NCBI RefSeq assembly: GCF_020283565.1
Contig: NC_060061.1
Location: 46,785,362 to 46,849,361 of the forward strand
DNA length: 64,000 bases
From: Trifolium pratense
Taxonomy: Eukaryota > Streptophyta > Magnoliopsida > Fabales > Fabaceae
Direction: 5' to 3'
In this document: in pieces, positions 1 through 9,225 of the stretch
Layout: each line of letters opens with the position of its first letter
Numbering within the stretch: the stretch's first letter is position 1
Made by a program: the position numbers and the translations under genes
The notes under the pieces: model-generated
Databases searched by the model: none
What the model saw: only the letters and a program-made list of their open reading frames with translations
Told to the model about the DNA's origin: nothing

Positions 1-162
1 AAAAAAATGTAAATATCGAATTCCTTTAAAAGAAATAAAACAGACACTTATCAACCTTTGCAAAAGTGTTTATTCTCAAACATTCATAAAGAAAATCTAA
101 TCGTAAAATATCTGAAGGAAACCCGAGAAGTTTTTTGTTGACACCAATTATTTTTTTAATGA

Positions 163-251
<89 letters not shown>

Positions 252-734
252 ATGGAATAAACATCGTGCAATACACACACACCCCAAACCCAGTTGACTA
301 TCCAACCTACACCAAACTGATTAGTAGCCTCTATCGACTCCAGCACAAAACATGTTGTAAATCAAACTTATAGACGAAGCAAAGACCCAACACCAATTAA
401 CATGATCAACTACCTAATTGAAAATCTTATTAAAAAAAATCTAGTGAAATATAACCTTGATGAAGAAAATAGAGATAAAAGGACCATATCATTTGAACTT
501 AAACTCAACCAACCCTATAGCCAGCCTATTTCGATTATAAACTTCTAACACTCACTGTACGTAGTATAGGAACATGATTCCACCATGTTTCTTGAAATTA
601 AAAAAAAAAAAATTAAAATCAAATTATTAGGTACACTTGATATAGAATCATGATAGAGTTTTCCTCACCCATTGAATACATTTACTGTTGGAACATGATG
701 AAGGAATAAGAGGAAACTTGGTATTGAAGTAAAC
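1..734. other. Displaced 3' flank of the first NCR gene, otherwise no gene
   Basis: Apart from the TA run this stretch holds no gene. The part from about 545 to 734 is related to the 3' flank of the second NCR gene (about 4308-4420): both carry a GAACATGAT-CCACCA block followed by an A-rich stretch. Here it is cut off from its coding exon by the solo LTR at 740-1562. Read on the minus strand, it would have continued the NCR frame for 28 codons, from 734 down to a TGA at 648-650. Confidence 0.6.
167..247. repeat. (TA)n microsatellite
   Basis: An uninterrupted TA dinucleotide run of about 80 bases. It creates spurious long reading frames of alternating Ile and Tyr that should not be read as protein. 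Confidence 0.98.
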
Positions 735-739
735 ACATT

Positions 740-1562
740 TGTTAGAACCATGTGTAGTGTGAATTGAAAAAAGGCTCTTTGAGTCCCACATTGGAAAAAT
801 CACACCACTTGGTAGTGTTTATATATCACAAGGTGGCAATCCAAGGGTGTGCCCTTGGGGTACCCACTTTTGTAAGAAAGGGAGACCACACACAATGTCG
901 AATATCACGCGCGCGCCGCCGGCCGGCTCGGCTCGGTTCGGGCTTGGGCTTGGGTGATATATTAATTTTTTAATACTAAGAAATTTTTGAAATTTAAATT
1001 TCTTTTAGTGTGTCCCTTAATTCGCACATGTTAAATGTGCTAAGACCAAGTCTGAACAGATTTGTATCTGTTAAACGGTCAAATAATACGTGTGCCTGCG
1101 TGTCCTATTTTTTTGCCACGTTTGGAATTTTGACTGAGTTATCTCAGCTCCTAAAAATCCTCTGATTTCAGCTCCCTACTTGCCTATAAATACACTTCAC
1201 TTTCTTCAGTTTTAAATATTTGTTGCATGCAAAGGGAGGAATTATTGTTGTTTCATATTTTGAACGGTTTAAACCGTAGAATTGATATTCGCATATCAAT
1301 TAGAGTGGTTCGAAATTTTCGACCATACTTGGTGTTATTCTGGCCGATACTACAGTGCAGTAGTTTATCGGTATTTCCTTTGAAAACGGCTGTTTTATCC
1401 TGGGGACTTCGCGGTTGATATACTACAGTGCACTATTTCGAGTAGTTCCGCGAAACGTCTTAAAGAAAGCGACCTAGTACGCGACTCAGCCAATAATAGT
1501 TTCGTTGCCAATTTTGAAAATTCGTTTTTCTATTTTTTTTTAAGTCAGTAAACCGTTTTACA
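740..1562 (+). mobile_element. Solo LTR (LTR retrotransposon, probably Ty1/copia)
   Basis: The segment begins TGTTAGAACC and ends TTTTACA, so it has TG...CA termini, and it is flanked by a perfect 5-bp target duplication ACATT (735-739 and 1563-1567). It carries an LTR-like promoter with TATAAATA at 1185-1192. A GC-rich block near 908-945 is followed by AT-rich sequence. There is no internal coding region, primer-binding site or second LTR, so it is a solo LTR left by LTR-LTR recombination. The copia assignment rests only on the general look of the 5' end (CCCACATTGG, TATATATC) and is not proven. It lies antisense to, and inside, the NCR gene at 1545-1833. Confidence 0.85.
1214..1250 (+). repeat. 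37-bp inverted repeat, arm in the solo LTR
   Basis: This arm lies just downstream of the LTR TATA box and matches the minus strand of 1827-1863, the 5' leader and start codon of the first NCR gene, with a single mismatch over 37 bases. The core is TTGCATGCAAAGGGAGG. Confidence 0.95.
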
Positions 1563-1833
1563 ACATTTACAAATGGTCTTCATACACTCCGGACGTTCCA
1601 TATGTCCAGGGCACATTTCTCTTGGGCAATCAAAATCAATAAAACATCTATAAATCGCTGTAGTAAAAAAACAAGAATAAATGAGTATAACTAAAATCGA
1701 ACAAAATATCGAGGGTGAAGTAAAAAAGAAAATTTTAAAATTTTAAAAATAATTTACAGTTGGAGTTCGTCGCTATAAAAAATAGAGAAAGAAAGATAAA
1801 CATAGCATAAATAAATTTGTCAGTTTCAACCAT
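1545..1833 (-). CDS. NCR (nodule-specific cysteine-rich) type secreted peptide, LTR-altered C-terminus
   Basis: Two exons on the minus strand, 1833-1758 and 1657-1545, joined across a GT-AG intron (donor GTAAATTA, acceptor CTACAG), give 62 residues. Exon 1 encodes a signal peptide: a short N-terminus, then a hydrophobic stretch (AMFIFLSLFFIA, about residues 10-21). Exon 2 encodes a cysteine-rich peptide with spacing C-x5-C-x4-C-x8-C-x4-C-x-C plus an extra adjacent Cys. This architecture is typical of NCR peptides, which legumes of the IRLC secrete to bacteroids in root nodules through a nodule signal peptidase route; that role is inferred from the family. The final five codons and stop (1545-1562) lie inside a solo LTR, adding a seventh cysteine to the mature part. 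A TATA-like TATAAA lies on the minus strand at 1883-1878. It could be an expressed variant or a young pseudogene. Confidence 0.8.
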
Positions 1834-1863
1834 AATTCCTCCCTTTGCATGCAACAAATATTT
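1827..1863 (-). repeat. 37-bp inverted repeat, arm in the NCR 5' leader
   Basis: Partner of 1214-1250. It spans the 5' leader and first codons of the NCR gene (ATG at 1833-1831). The same leader in the paralogue at 4741-4770 is recognisably related but much less similar. Confidence 0.95.
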
Positions 1864-2200
1864 GTATCACTTTGTAATTTATAAAGCTCATCTTGTCCTT
1901 AGACCATTTAAATAGATTTGTTTTTTTATAACATTTAAATAGGTTTTAGAACTTTATGTAGGTTCAAGAAATTCTTCCTAAAATTAGAACCAGAGAATTA
2001 AATGTCTCTTAATTAAACTAATGTGTTGTCTTTGTCCCTTTATCACACTAAGAAACAAGGTCACAATTTTTTTTACCAATCATAAGAAGTCATTATTTTT
2101 ATAACCTTTCATAATAGGAAAGAAAAATCAGAAAAGATGAATAATATTTGTTGGACAACATACTCATGCTTTAATTGAGTGTAGGGAGGTGTGTCACATG
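1864..2200 (-). promoter_or_regulatory. NCR-type promoter region
   Basis: Upstream of the first NCR start, this region shares several blocks in the same order with 4742-5080 upstream of the second NCR gene. On the plus strand these read TTTGTAATTTATAAA, CACCATTTAAATAG-like, CTAAGAAACAAGGTCA, ACCAATCA and TAACCTTTCAT-ATAGGAAA. Conservation over more than 200 bases suggests a retained, functional promoter. Nodule specificity is inferred from the gene family. Confidence 0.6.
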
Positions 2201-3057
2201 AATATATCACTAAAGTTTCGTGATTTCTAGTTTAACTTTTTTCACCAATATCCTCTCAACATTTTATGTTTAGAAAAATCTTTGAGCAAGTTATGTATAA
2301 GATTATAAAAAAAAAAAAAAAAACACATAACTCATTACTTCATGTTGGTTTGTATCACGAATAGATCTTTTCAAATTTAGCGCAGCAGAAATGCGATTTT
2401 AATTTTTTTTTTTTTTGTTTTTTGTGATTTACAATTATTGGATGAAATTTAGAATGTTATCCACATTTTGTCAAAAAAAGAAAAACTGGTTATCCTCAGC
2501 TAGAGTTAAGGATCATCTTAAGGAACTTGACCAAAAAAAAAAAGGATCATCTTAAGGTATTTTTTTGAGTTGTTTATTGCTCTCTTATTTTCGAAGGGCT
2601 ATTAGTGTTTGTGGGATATATCCTTAATTGAGAAATTTGTAATTCAAATGTTAATTACAAGCGTTCGATGTTCCGATTAAGTTATATGTTTGCAATCATT
2701 TTACAAAATATGGCAACGATTTAAAACGTCATTTTGGAAACGGACTTGAAAGAAAAAAATTTACTCTGATTTTAAATTCAAGTATTTAAACTCTAAATTT
2801 TAATTTAAAACATAAATTTAGTTCTTAAACTTATATTTACAGATTTTATTTTGAATACTCTAAAGATAATTTTTTTTTTCTTTTAAGTCAAGTAGTCTAG
2901 TGGCTAAAAATTATTATATACTTTGAGTTTTTTTTTGCAAACATTATATACTCGAGTTAAAAGCAGCAAACAGAAAACGTATACCCTAACTAAATATTAT
3001 TAAAAGATACAAGATAAATTTTGGGGACCATACCAAAATCCAATATAGCAATAGTAA
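2200..3057. other. AT-rich intergenic DNA, no gene seen
   Basis: Long A and T runs (near 2310 and 2400). Near 2884-2925 there is a short fragment with TAGTCTAGTGGCT, the 5' box A end of a tRNA-derived SINE of the type found complete elsewhere in the window. Nothing else can be supported. Confidence 0.5.
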
Positions 3058-3066
3058 AAAAATCAA

Positions 3067-3921
3067 GGCTTAAATATGAAAACAGTCCCTGTAATTACGG
3101 CTTATTTTGATTTTAGCCCCTGCAAAATATCAAAAATTTTAAAAATGTCCTTGGAGTGAATTTTTGGCTGACATGTCAAGTAATTGATGATTTGGCAGAT
3201 GCTAACTAGGAATTTTGATAATGTGGAATTAACATGTCATTTTTATTTAAAAATAGAAAAACGGAAAATAACATGTCAGATGTTTAAAAAAATTATATAA
3301 ATAAAAATTGAAAAAGAGAAATAGAAACTTAATATACTTACAATATATATATATATATATGAATTAAAAATATATTAGATTTAAAAAAAATAAAATTATC
3401 CAATACTGTAGAAGAAAGAAAACACGCAAGAAGAGAAAAACGCAATTTCTGTTCATCTTCTTCAAATCGCAGAGTTCTTCTTCTGTTCATTTTCTTCAAT
3501 CGCAACTTTTATTCAGGAACCTTAATTTTTGCCCCTTTCTTCTCTGCGTTTTTCTTCTTTGCGTGATTTCTTTCTTCTATTTGATAATTTATTTTGTTAT
3601 TTATTTTTTAAATCAGATATATTAATTTTTTTGTAAGTATTTTAAGTTTCTATTTCTATTTTTTAATTATTTTTTTAAAAATCTGACATATTATTTTCCA
3701 TTTTTATATTTTTAAATGAAAATGACATGTTAGTTCGACATCATCAAAAATCTTAGTCAGTATCTGTCAATCCATAAATTACTTGACAGGTCATCCCAAT
3801 ATTCACCTCAAGGAACTTTTGAAAAGTTTTGGTATTTTATAGGGACTAAAATCAATTTTTTTTTGCAGGGATTTAAATCAAAACAAACTATAATTGTAGA
3901 AACCATTTTCATATTTAAACC
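3067..3921. mobile_element. Fold-back Mutator-type element (non-autonomous) with 9-bp TSD
   Basis: The termini GGCTTAAATATGAAAA and TTTTCATATTTAAACC are inverted repeats. The inverted similarity continues inward for roughly 300 bases on each side: the ACATGTCA, AAATTTTTGATA-type and TTAAGTTTCTATTTC blocks recur inverted. An exact 9-bp direct duplication AAAAATCAA flanks it (3058-3066 and 3922-3930). Long terminal inverted repeats with 9-bp TSDs are the hallmark of MULE-derived elements. No transposase frame is present. It separates the two NCR genes. Confidence 0.85.
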
Positions 3922-4097
3922 AAAAATCAATTAACATGACCAATTGTCTCGTTAAAAACTTGATAAAGTAAAAAAAAAATACAGTTTAAATGAAGAAATA
4001 AAATAACCACATCTTTTGAATAAACTCAGGCAGCCCTAGCCTATTACAGTTATAAGCTCACAAATAAATCTACAAATAAATATATAAATAAAGGATT

Positions 4098-4272
4098 TTT
4101 CTATCATGTGCAACTTTGCACATGTTAAGAAATTTAAAATAGTAAGTTTACATTGAAACTTGTACATTTCATATTAAATGTTTGATTTTATAATAAATAA
4201 TAATTATTTTTTATTAAATAGTTACTATTTTTAGTTACGTTAACATGTGCAATATTTCACATGTTAGACAAA
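4098..4272. mobile_element. Probable MITE with paired palindromic ends
   Basis: Both ends carry a short palindrome around CATGTGCA...TGCACATGTTA (left, about 4104-4130) and TAACATGTGCA...ACATGTTAGA (right, about 4240-4266), and the two ends are also inverted copies of each other. No target duplication was confirmed. Confidence 0.5.
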
Positions 4273-4279
4273 CCAATAA

Positions 4280-4305
4280 ATATATATATATATATATATA
4301 TATAT
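4280..4305. repeat. Short (TA)n tract
   Basis: About 26 bases of TA dinucleotides immediately 3' of the second NCR gene's downstream flank. Confidence 0.9.
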
Positions 4306-4417
4306 GCTTCTAACACACTAGTAGGAACATGATCCCACCAAATTTATTGAGTTCCAACAAAATTGCAACTAATTGAATATTGTAGATTGACATTAGTACT
4401 TTCTTGGTCTAGAACTT

Positions 4418-4741
4418 TTACAAAGGGTCATCCATCCATCGAAAACATTTACAAATGCTCTTCTTACACTTTGGTTCAAAATAACGTCGGCACATATCAT
4501 ATGGACAATCCAAGAAACTCTTACAATTAATAATCTCTATAATGAAAAGAAAAAAACAAAGAAGAATAAGTTAGTGTAACTAAATTGGAAGAAAAATATA
4601 TATCGAGAATGAAGCAAAACAATTTTTTTGAATAGGATAAAATTACTTACCGTCGGGGACGTAGATCTCAGCACTCCTCGCAACAAAAAATAAAGAAATA
4701 AAGATGATAATGACATAAACAAACTTGACAATTCCATTCAT
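4418..4741 (-). CDS. NCR (nodule-specific cysteine-rich) peptide
   Basis: Two exons on the minus strand, 4741-4651 and 4536-4418, separated by a 114-base GT-AG intron (donor GTAAGTAA, acceptor TTATAG), encode 69 residues. Residues 1 to about 24 form a signal peptide (VYVIIIFISLFFVARSA) that matches the usual NCR leader. The mature part has six cysteines spaced C-x5-C-x4-C-x7-C-x4-C-x-C, and the peptide ends ten residues after CKC. The intron falls a few residues after the signal peptide, as is usual for NCR genes. The start chosen is the ATG at 4741; an upstream in-frame ATG (4828) would add a leader not found in the family. Family knowledge: expression in nodules and action on rhizobial bacteroids. 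The conserved promoter and intact reading frame suggest a functional gene. Confidence 0.88.
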
Positions 4742-5080
4742 TATTGTTCTTTGTATGTAAAAAATATTCTTATCACTTTGTAATTTATAACTTATGAAAA
4801 AAAAAACTTTGTAATTTATAAAACTCATCTTATCATTGCACCATTTAAATAGATTTTATCAAGCTTACGTAGTTGTTAGAAACCCTTGTTCTAAAAATTT
4901 AAATTATTATTTTTAAATATTTCTTAATTAGGTTAATGTGCAGTCTTTGGCCCTTTAACATGCTAAGAAACAAGGTCATAACAAAACTTACCAATCAGAA
5001 TTTATTTTACTAAATTTCCAATTAATTATAACCTTTCATGATAGGAAAATGAAAATCACAAAAAATGAATAATATTTTTG
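4742..5080 (-). promoter_or_regulatory. NCR promoter region
   Basis: Carries the same ordered blocks as 1864-2200: AATTTATAAA near the start, CACCATTTAAATAG, CTAAGAAACAAGGTCA, ACCAATCA and TAACCTTTCATGATAGGAAA. A TTTGTAATTTATAA block is present twice (near 4778 and 4809), a local duplication that the first NCR promoter lacks. Confidence 0.6.
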
Positions 5081-6150
5081 GACAAAATATTTAAGTGTAT
5101 TAGTTAAATACTAAATGTCGTGCATTAGTTGTTATCGAGTGTGTTTTTTATCAAAGTGTTGGGGATTCTTAAAATTAATAATCTTGTTAGCGGATCAATT
5201 CCAAATGAATAGTTATTGAACACATTGTATAGTTTTTATGACCTTTTGTATAATTCAATATTATATTCCTTGATATGTGTTTATAAAATAGAGGCACATG
5301 ACCATGCATTTACCATTACACAAGGGTCCAACAAAAATTACTCTCGTTAGAGACAATGTTTGATGAAAATAAAACTTCTCATGTTGAACACATAATGATT
5401 TCGGGTCAAAGAGTGACATACATACAATACTATTAATATGTATGAGAATATAATTTATAAAACTTACATAGCATACTATGTAATATTTAACTATTTAAGG
5501 TTAGTTTAAGGTTAGATGTAAAAACTAGATGTCTCATATCTAAATTAAATCTGTCGGATATATATGATCATCCAGGGAAAAAAGATTTGGTGAAACTGGC
5601 AAAAATGACTTTTGCCAGAACTATAGCTACGTTCAACCGGCTTGGTGTACATTGAAAATTCAAAACGAATATCCAAAAAAATTCATAACGAGGTTTTTCT
5701 TTTAATCATCTTATATATACAAAAAATTTACCACAACTTTTTAACGGTAATTAATCTCAATCGAAAAATTTATGATATATAAAAAATTAATTTTTATTTT
5801 TTAACTGAATTTTTTTAATACACGAAAATCAGAAATGAAATATATAACCACTTGTTTATTTAAGGGATTTTTTTTTTTTTACTACTTTATATAAATTCGT
5901 TGTTGGTATATTAACGGCTGTACACAACTAGACTTTGCATATTCTTTGTTATTGACACTATAATAGTAATAAATAATACAAATTCAGTGTCACGTACGGA
6001 AAATACTATGCTTAATTTGATGGATAATCCAAAGGAATGGTTTGTTTAACTTTTCTAATGTTTTTTAAATTGTTCTATTAAAGGTTAATGCATGATCAAA
6101 TTCATCATCACCCGTAAGCATCCTCAAAACTAAATTAACTTTCATACATT
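5081..6150. other. Intergenic, no gene seen
   Basis: AT-rich DNA without an open frame or recognisable repeat termini. A CAAAAATGACTTTTGCCAG hairpin-like stretch near 5600 is the only local structure noted. Confidence 0.4.
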
Positions 6151-6175
6151 AATTGTGCTTGGTTTGAGGAACATA

Positions 6176-6595
6176 ATGGTAAGAATAATGAGAAGTGGCA
6201 CCATAAATCTTCTTTTACTAGTTTTCTTATTTACAAATTTATTACACTCTTTTAATGCTCAGCCAGCCCCATCTCCTAATTCGCCATCGCCGGCTCCTAA
6301 TCCAACTCCACCTTCGCCTACACCAGCGCCGCCTGTTCCAACTCCTACACCTTCTCCTTCTCCAAATCCTAATTCTACTCCACCTTCTCCTTCTCCAAAT
6401 GCACCGAAACCGGCAGCTCCTGCGGATGGTCGAGGAGGACCGGCTGGTCTAAGTGGCGGTCAAAAGGCTGGGATAGTCATTGGAACACTTCTAGGAGCAG
6501 CTTTGTTAGGTTTCTTTGGAATGGTTTGTTGGAAACGCCAAAGTAACATAAGAAGAAACCGTTATAGTAATGCTGCTAGGAATATTGAACTTTGA
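6176..6595 (+). CDS. Proline-rich (AGP/extensin-like) single-pass membrane protein
   Basis: A single-exon frame of 139 residues from the ATG at 6176. The frame opens upstream at 6155 only with GTG, so ATG 6176 is preferred; ATG 6188 is also possible. Residues 1-28 form a signal peptide (INLLLLVFLFTNLLHSF) ending in NAQPAP, a typical signal-peptidase site followed by hydroxyproline-type glycosylation motifs. Residues 29-83 are dominated by SP, TP and AP repeats, the Ala/Ser/Thr-Pro pattern of arabinogalactan proteins. A Gly-rich spacer precedes one transmembrane helix (about 98-119), then a basic cytoplasmic tail rich in Arg and Asn. Expected location is the plasma membrane with a glycosylated wall-facing stalk. 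No exact family name is claimed. Codon phase is maintained throughout the low-complexity region, which supports real coding. Confidence 0.72.
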   Translation: MVRIMRSGTINLLLLVFLFTNLLHSFNAQPAPSPNSPSPAPNPTPPSPTPAPPVPTPTPSPSPNPNSTPPSPSPNAPKPAAPADGRGGPAGLSGGQKAGIVIGTLLGAALLGFFGMVCWKRQSNIRRNRYSNAARNIEL

Positions 6596-8813
6596 AGTTA
6601 GATATATTAAGTATTTGTTTTGTTCGATTTTTCTTGTTCAATTAACTTTCATCCAATGCATTTTTTTCTTCTTTTACTTTACTAATGTTTAAATTGGATA
6701 TTTCATAACTATATTTTACTATTGATATTGATATAAAAACCTCATTTTAAAAAGACAATGATATTTAAACCCGCATAATTCTTAAACATCTTTTTTTTTT
6801 CTTTTATCTTTTTTATAACATTAATACGTTAAATTAAATACTGATACAAAATATGAGCGATTTTGAAAGAGATGCTAGCCAGAGAAATGTTATTTGGAGA
6901 CACAACTTTTAAGACAAAAATACAATACATTCGGGTAATTTAGTCGTACCTTTTTTTTGGGTTTACAATGTTGACGATGAGGATCGAACCTAAGACTTCA
7001 TGCATATTACCCAAATTCCTCACTACTAGATCAAATCTAGTGACTTAATTTAGTCGTACTAGTATTTTACTTTTATAGAACTTTTATTAATAGCACCTAG
7101 TTTGGAATCAATTTAGTATGCACTCTACCCTCCTTTTAAGAAGGGGTTGAGATGGAAAAATACACCAAATAATAGAGAGCTCCATTTTGAAGCTAAAGAG
7201 GAGCGCACCCAGAAAAATAATTTGCTGTGATGAATTAATTTTTTTTTTACGAATGTTGTGATGAATTGCTGATAATCACACATTCACACCTTTAATGCAT
7301 GAAGCAAAATTAACGGCAATAAAAATAAGAGGGACAACAATAATAATCACAAGTAAAATATACAAGATAAAGGAGAAGAAGAAAAAATATGATATTTATT
7401 TACTCAGTTCAGTTCAACAATAACCTACGTTTGGGGAAGAGAGCAATGATCTGTTCCACTATATCAATAACTTTCATTACAACAAGATTTCAAAAGCTAT
7501 TAAAACAACAACGAGCACACCCATCAACAACGGCTTGCAAAAAGCATTGGAAATCATCACATTCGCTCTAAGGGTTTACCGTCTTCTCATTTCTTATGAA
7601 AATCTTTTAAAACTTTTGCGGGATTGTCACCTCTAATTTTGGTATTTTTATTTTTCGCTTTTTATTTTTATTTTTCTTTTTGCTTTTTCGTTTTTTTATT
7701 TTTCTTTTTGTTTTTCTTTGGGTAAGGTTTTGGCCCTCACTTTTGTATAGTTTTTCCCTTTTTTTAATATATATTATATGATCAAAGAGACATAAAATTT
7801 GTGCTACTAGATGCGATGTCTATTTAACTAAAAAAATATTTTTTGTTTTAATAAATTATATTCTTTAAAGTTTGGTCCTCCTAAATTTTTTTTTTTTGTC
7901 TCCCTCCCTAATCTAACCAACAAAGAAAGATATCATCGATCATATCATGCATGTGAATATGTATTCCTATGAAACAATGGCCGTCAATTATTGTAGACGG
8001 TCTCCTTTCGTTTTCCTACCGCTGACAAAACTAATCTTGACAGCTTATGCACTCATCATTGTAAATATTTTCCCTCTTTGATAATAAATTTAAACATTTT
8101 GCTTATTATATACAATAACAAAATTATTTACACTCAAACTTCATCATACCTAAATAATCAAGATATCAATATGAGTCAAAACACGGAGTAGTTTAAATAT
8201 ATCAATGTATGACTTAATTAAGGATTACGTTCAACAAAACAAAATGGGGTTATACATCATAAAATGTAGTTTATATATATAATTGCCTAAATTATAATTG
8301 CGTTTGCAATTGTCAAACTTTTGCGTTTGGGTTAATTCCAATAGCCATCTATGAGTAGTAAGAATTTTGTATCAATATGTTTGTAAAACTAAAACATCAT
8401 CAATAAAGTAATTACCTGCTTGGGAACTAATTCATTGGAAAATTAAAAACGGAAACAATGAAAAACTAGAATGAGTATATAAATAGTGACATCTCTTATG
8501 TTTTACATGATAATAAAATGGTTTTTTTTTACATTACCCTTTGATAATTTGAGAGTGTTTATCTAACAACCAATGAGAACAAGTTATATGCACATATATA
8601 AAGTAAACGTTGGTTAAATATTAGTTGTGAGAACTACACATAAATCTACTTATGTTGTTTTTTTAATTGATTTTTGGATAAATATTCCAATTGTCCCGTA
8701 AAAAATTGTAAAGGAACAAAATAGATCTTACTATATAATTTTTTAACGATTTAATTTAGTCGCTCGCATAAAACACTATCTAAATTAGTCACTCACGCAC
8801 AATTATACGAAGA
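6596..8813. other. Intergenic: one SINE, T-rich tracts, no gene seen
   Basis: The stretch holds the SINE listed at 6958-7052 and a striking T-rich low-complexity block (about 7640-7760, repeats of TTTTTATTTTTC). No coding region is supported; the short open frame near 7389-7571 has no domain or homologue that I recognise. Confidence 0.4.
6958..7052 (-). mobile_element. tRNA-derived SINE fragment
   Basis: Read on the minus strand it has a box A-like TGATCTAGTAGTGAGG and a box B-like GGTTCGATCCTC about 45 bases apart, the internal pol III promoter of tRNA-derived SINEs. The copy at 58738-58845 on the plus strand is related (GTCTAGTGGTGAGG, TGTTCGATTCTC, and ATGCATGAGGTC in both). Confidence 0.6.
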
Positions 8814-8820
8814 ATTTAAT

Positions 8821-8990
8821 TTATATGCACCGTCAGTGTAAAATTATTTTACACATGCGTCCAATAATATATCAACACATCATATATGATATTTAAAAAC
8901 AGATGATGTATCATGTTCATTAAATGATGTGGCAGACATCATTGAATACATGTGTAAAGAATCTTTACATTGTCGGTGCACAACAATTAA
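8821..8990. mobile_element. MITE with GCACCGNCANTGTAAA-type inverted ends
   Basis: The left end ATGCACCGTCAGTGTAAA and right end TTTACATTGTCGGTGCA are inverted repeats about 170 bases apart. Each is followed inward by a second short inverted block (TTTTACACATG / CATGTGTAAAG). It lies about 235 bases upstream of the TBL start codon and may form part of that promoter. No target duplication was confirmed. Confidence 0.65.
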
Positions 8991-9225
8991 ACTCATTTTG
9001 AAATGGGGGAAGTTTTTGGTGGTATATATACTACATATACATTGAGTGTCCAATTTAAATACATTTGATGTTAACTTTTCTCCCTCCTAATATCCTATAT
9101 TCGTGTGACTCATACTAGCACAACTAATGCATAAATAGAGACACAAACCTTATCAAAAAATTTGCAAACCGCTTCCATAATCAATTAATTGATCACATCT
9201 ACACCAAAAGAAAAACACTTTTGTC

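Noticed and set aside
26..346. 106-codon minus-strand frame over the TA run
   Set aside because: Consists mostly of alternating Ile/Tyr from the (TA)n microsatellite. The same artefact appears at 36385-36706.
764..1418. Short plus-strand frames inside 764-973 and 1227-1418
   Set aside because: They lie within the solo LTR, show no domain, and are explained by LTR sequence.
6155..6175. Earlier start for the proline-rich protein
   Set aside because: The upstream codon is GTG, not ATG, and would spoil the compact signal peptide; ATG 6176 is used instead.
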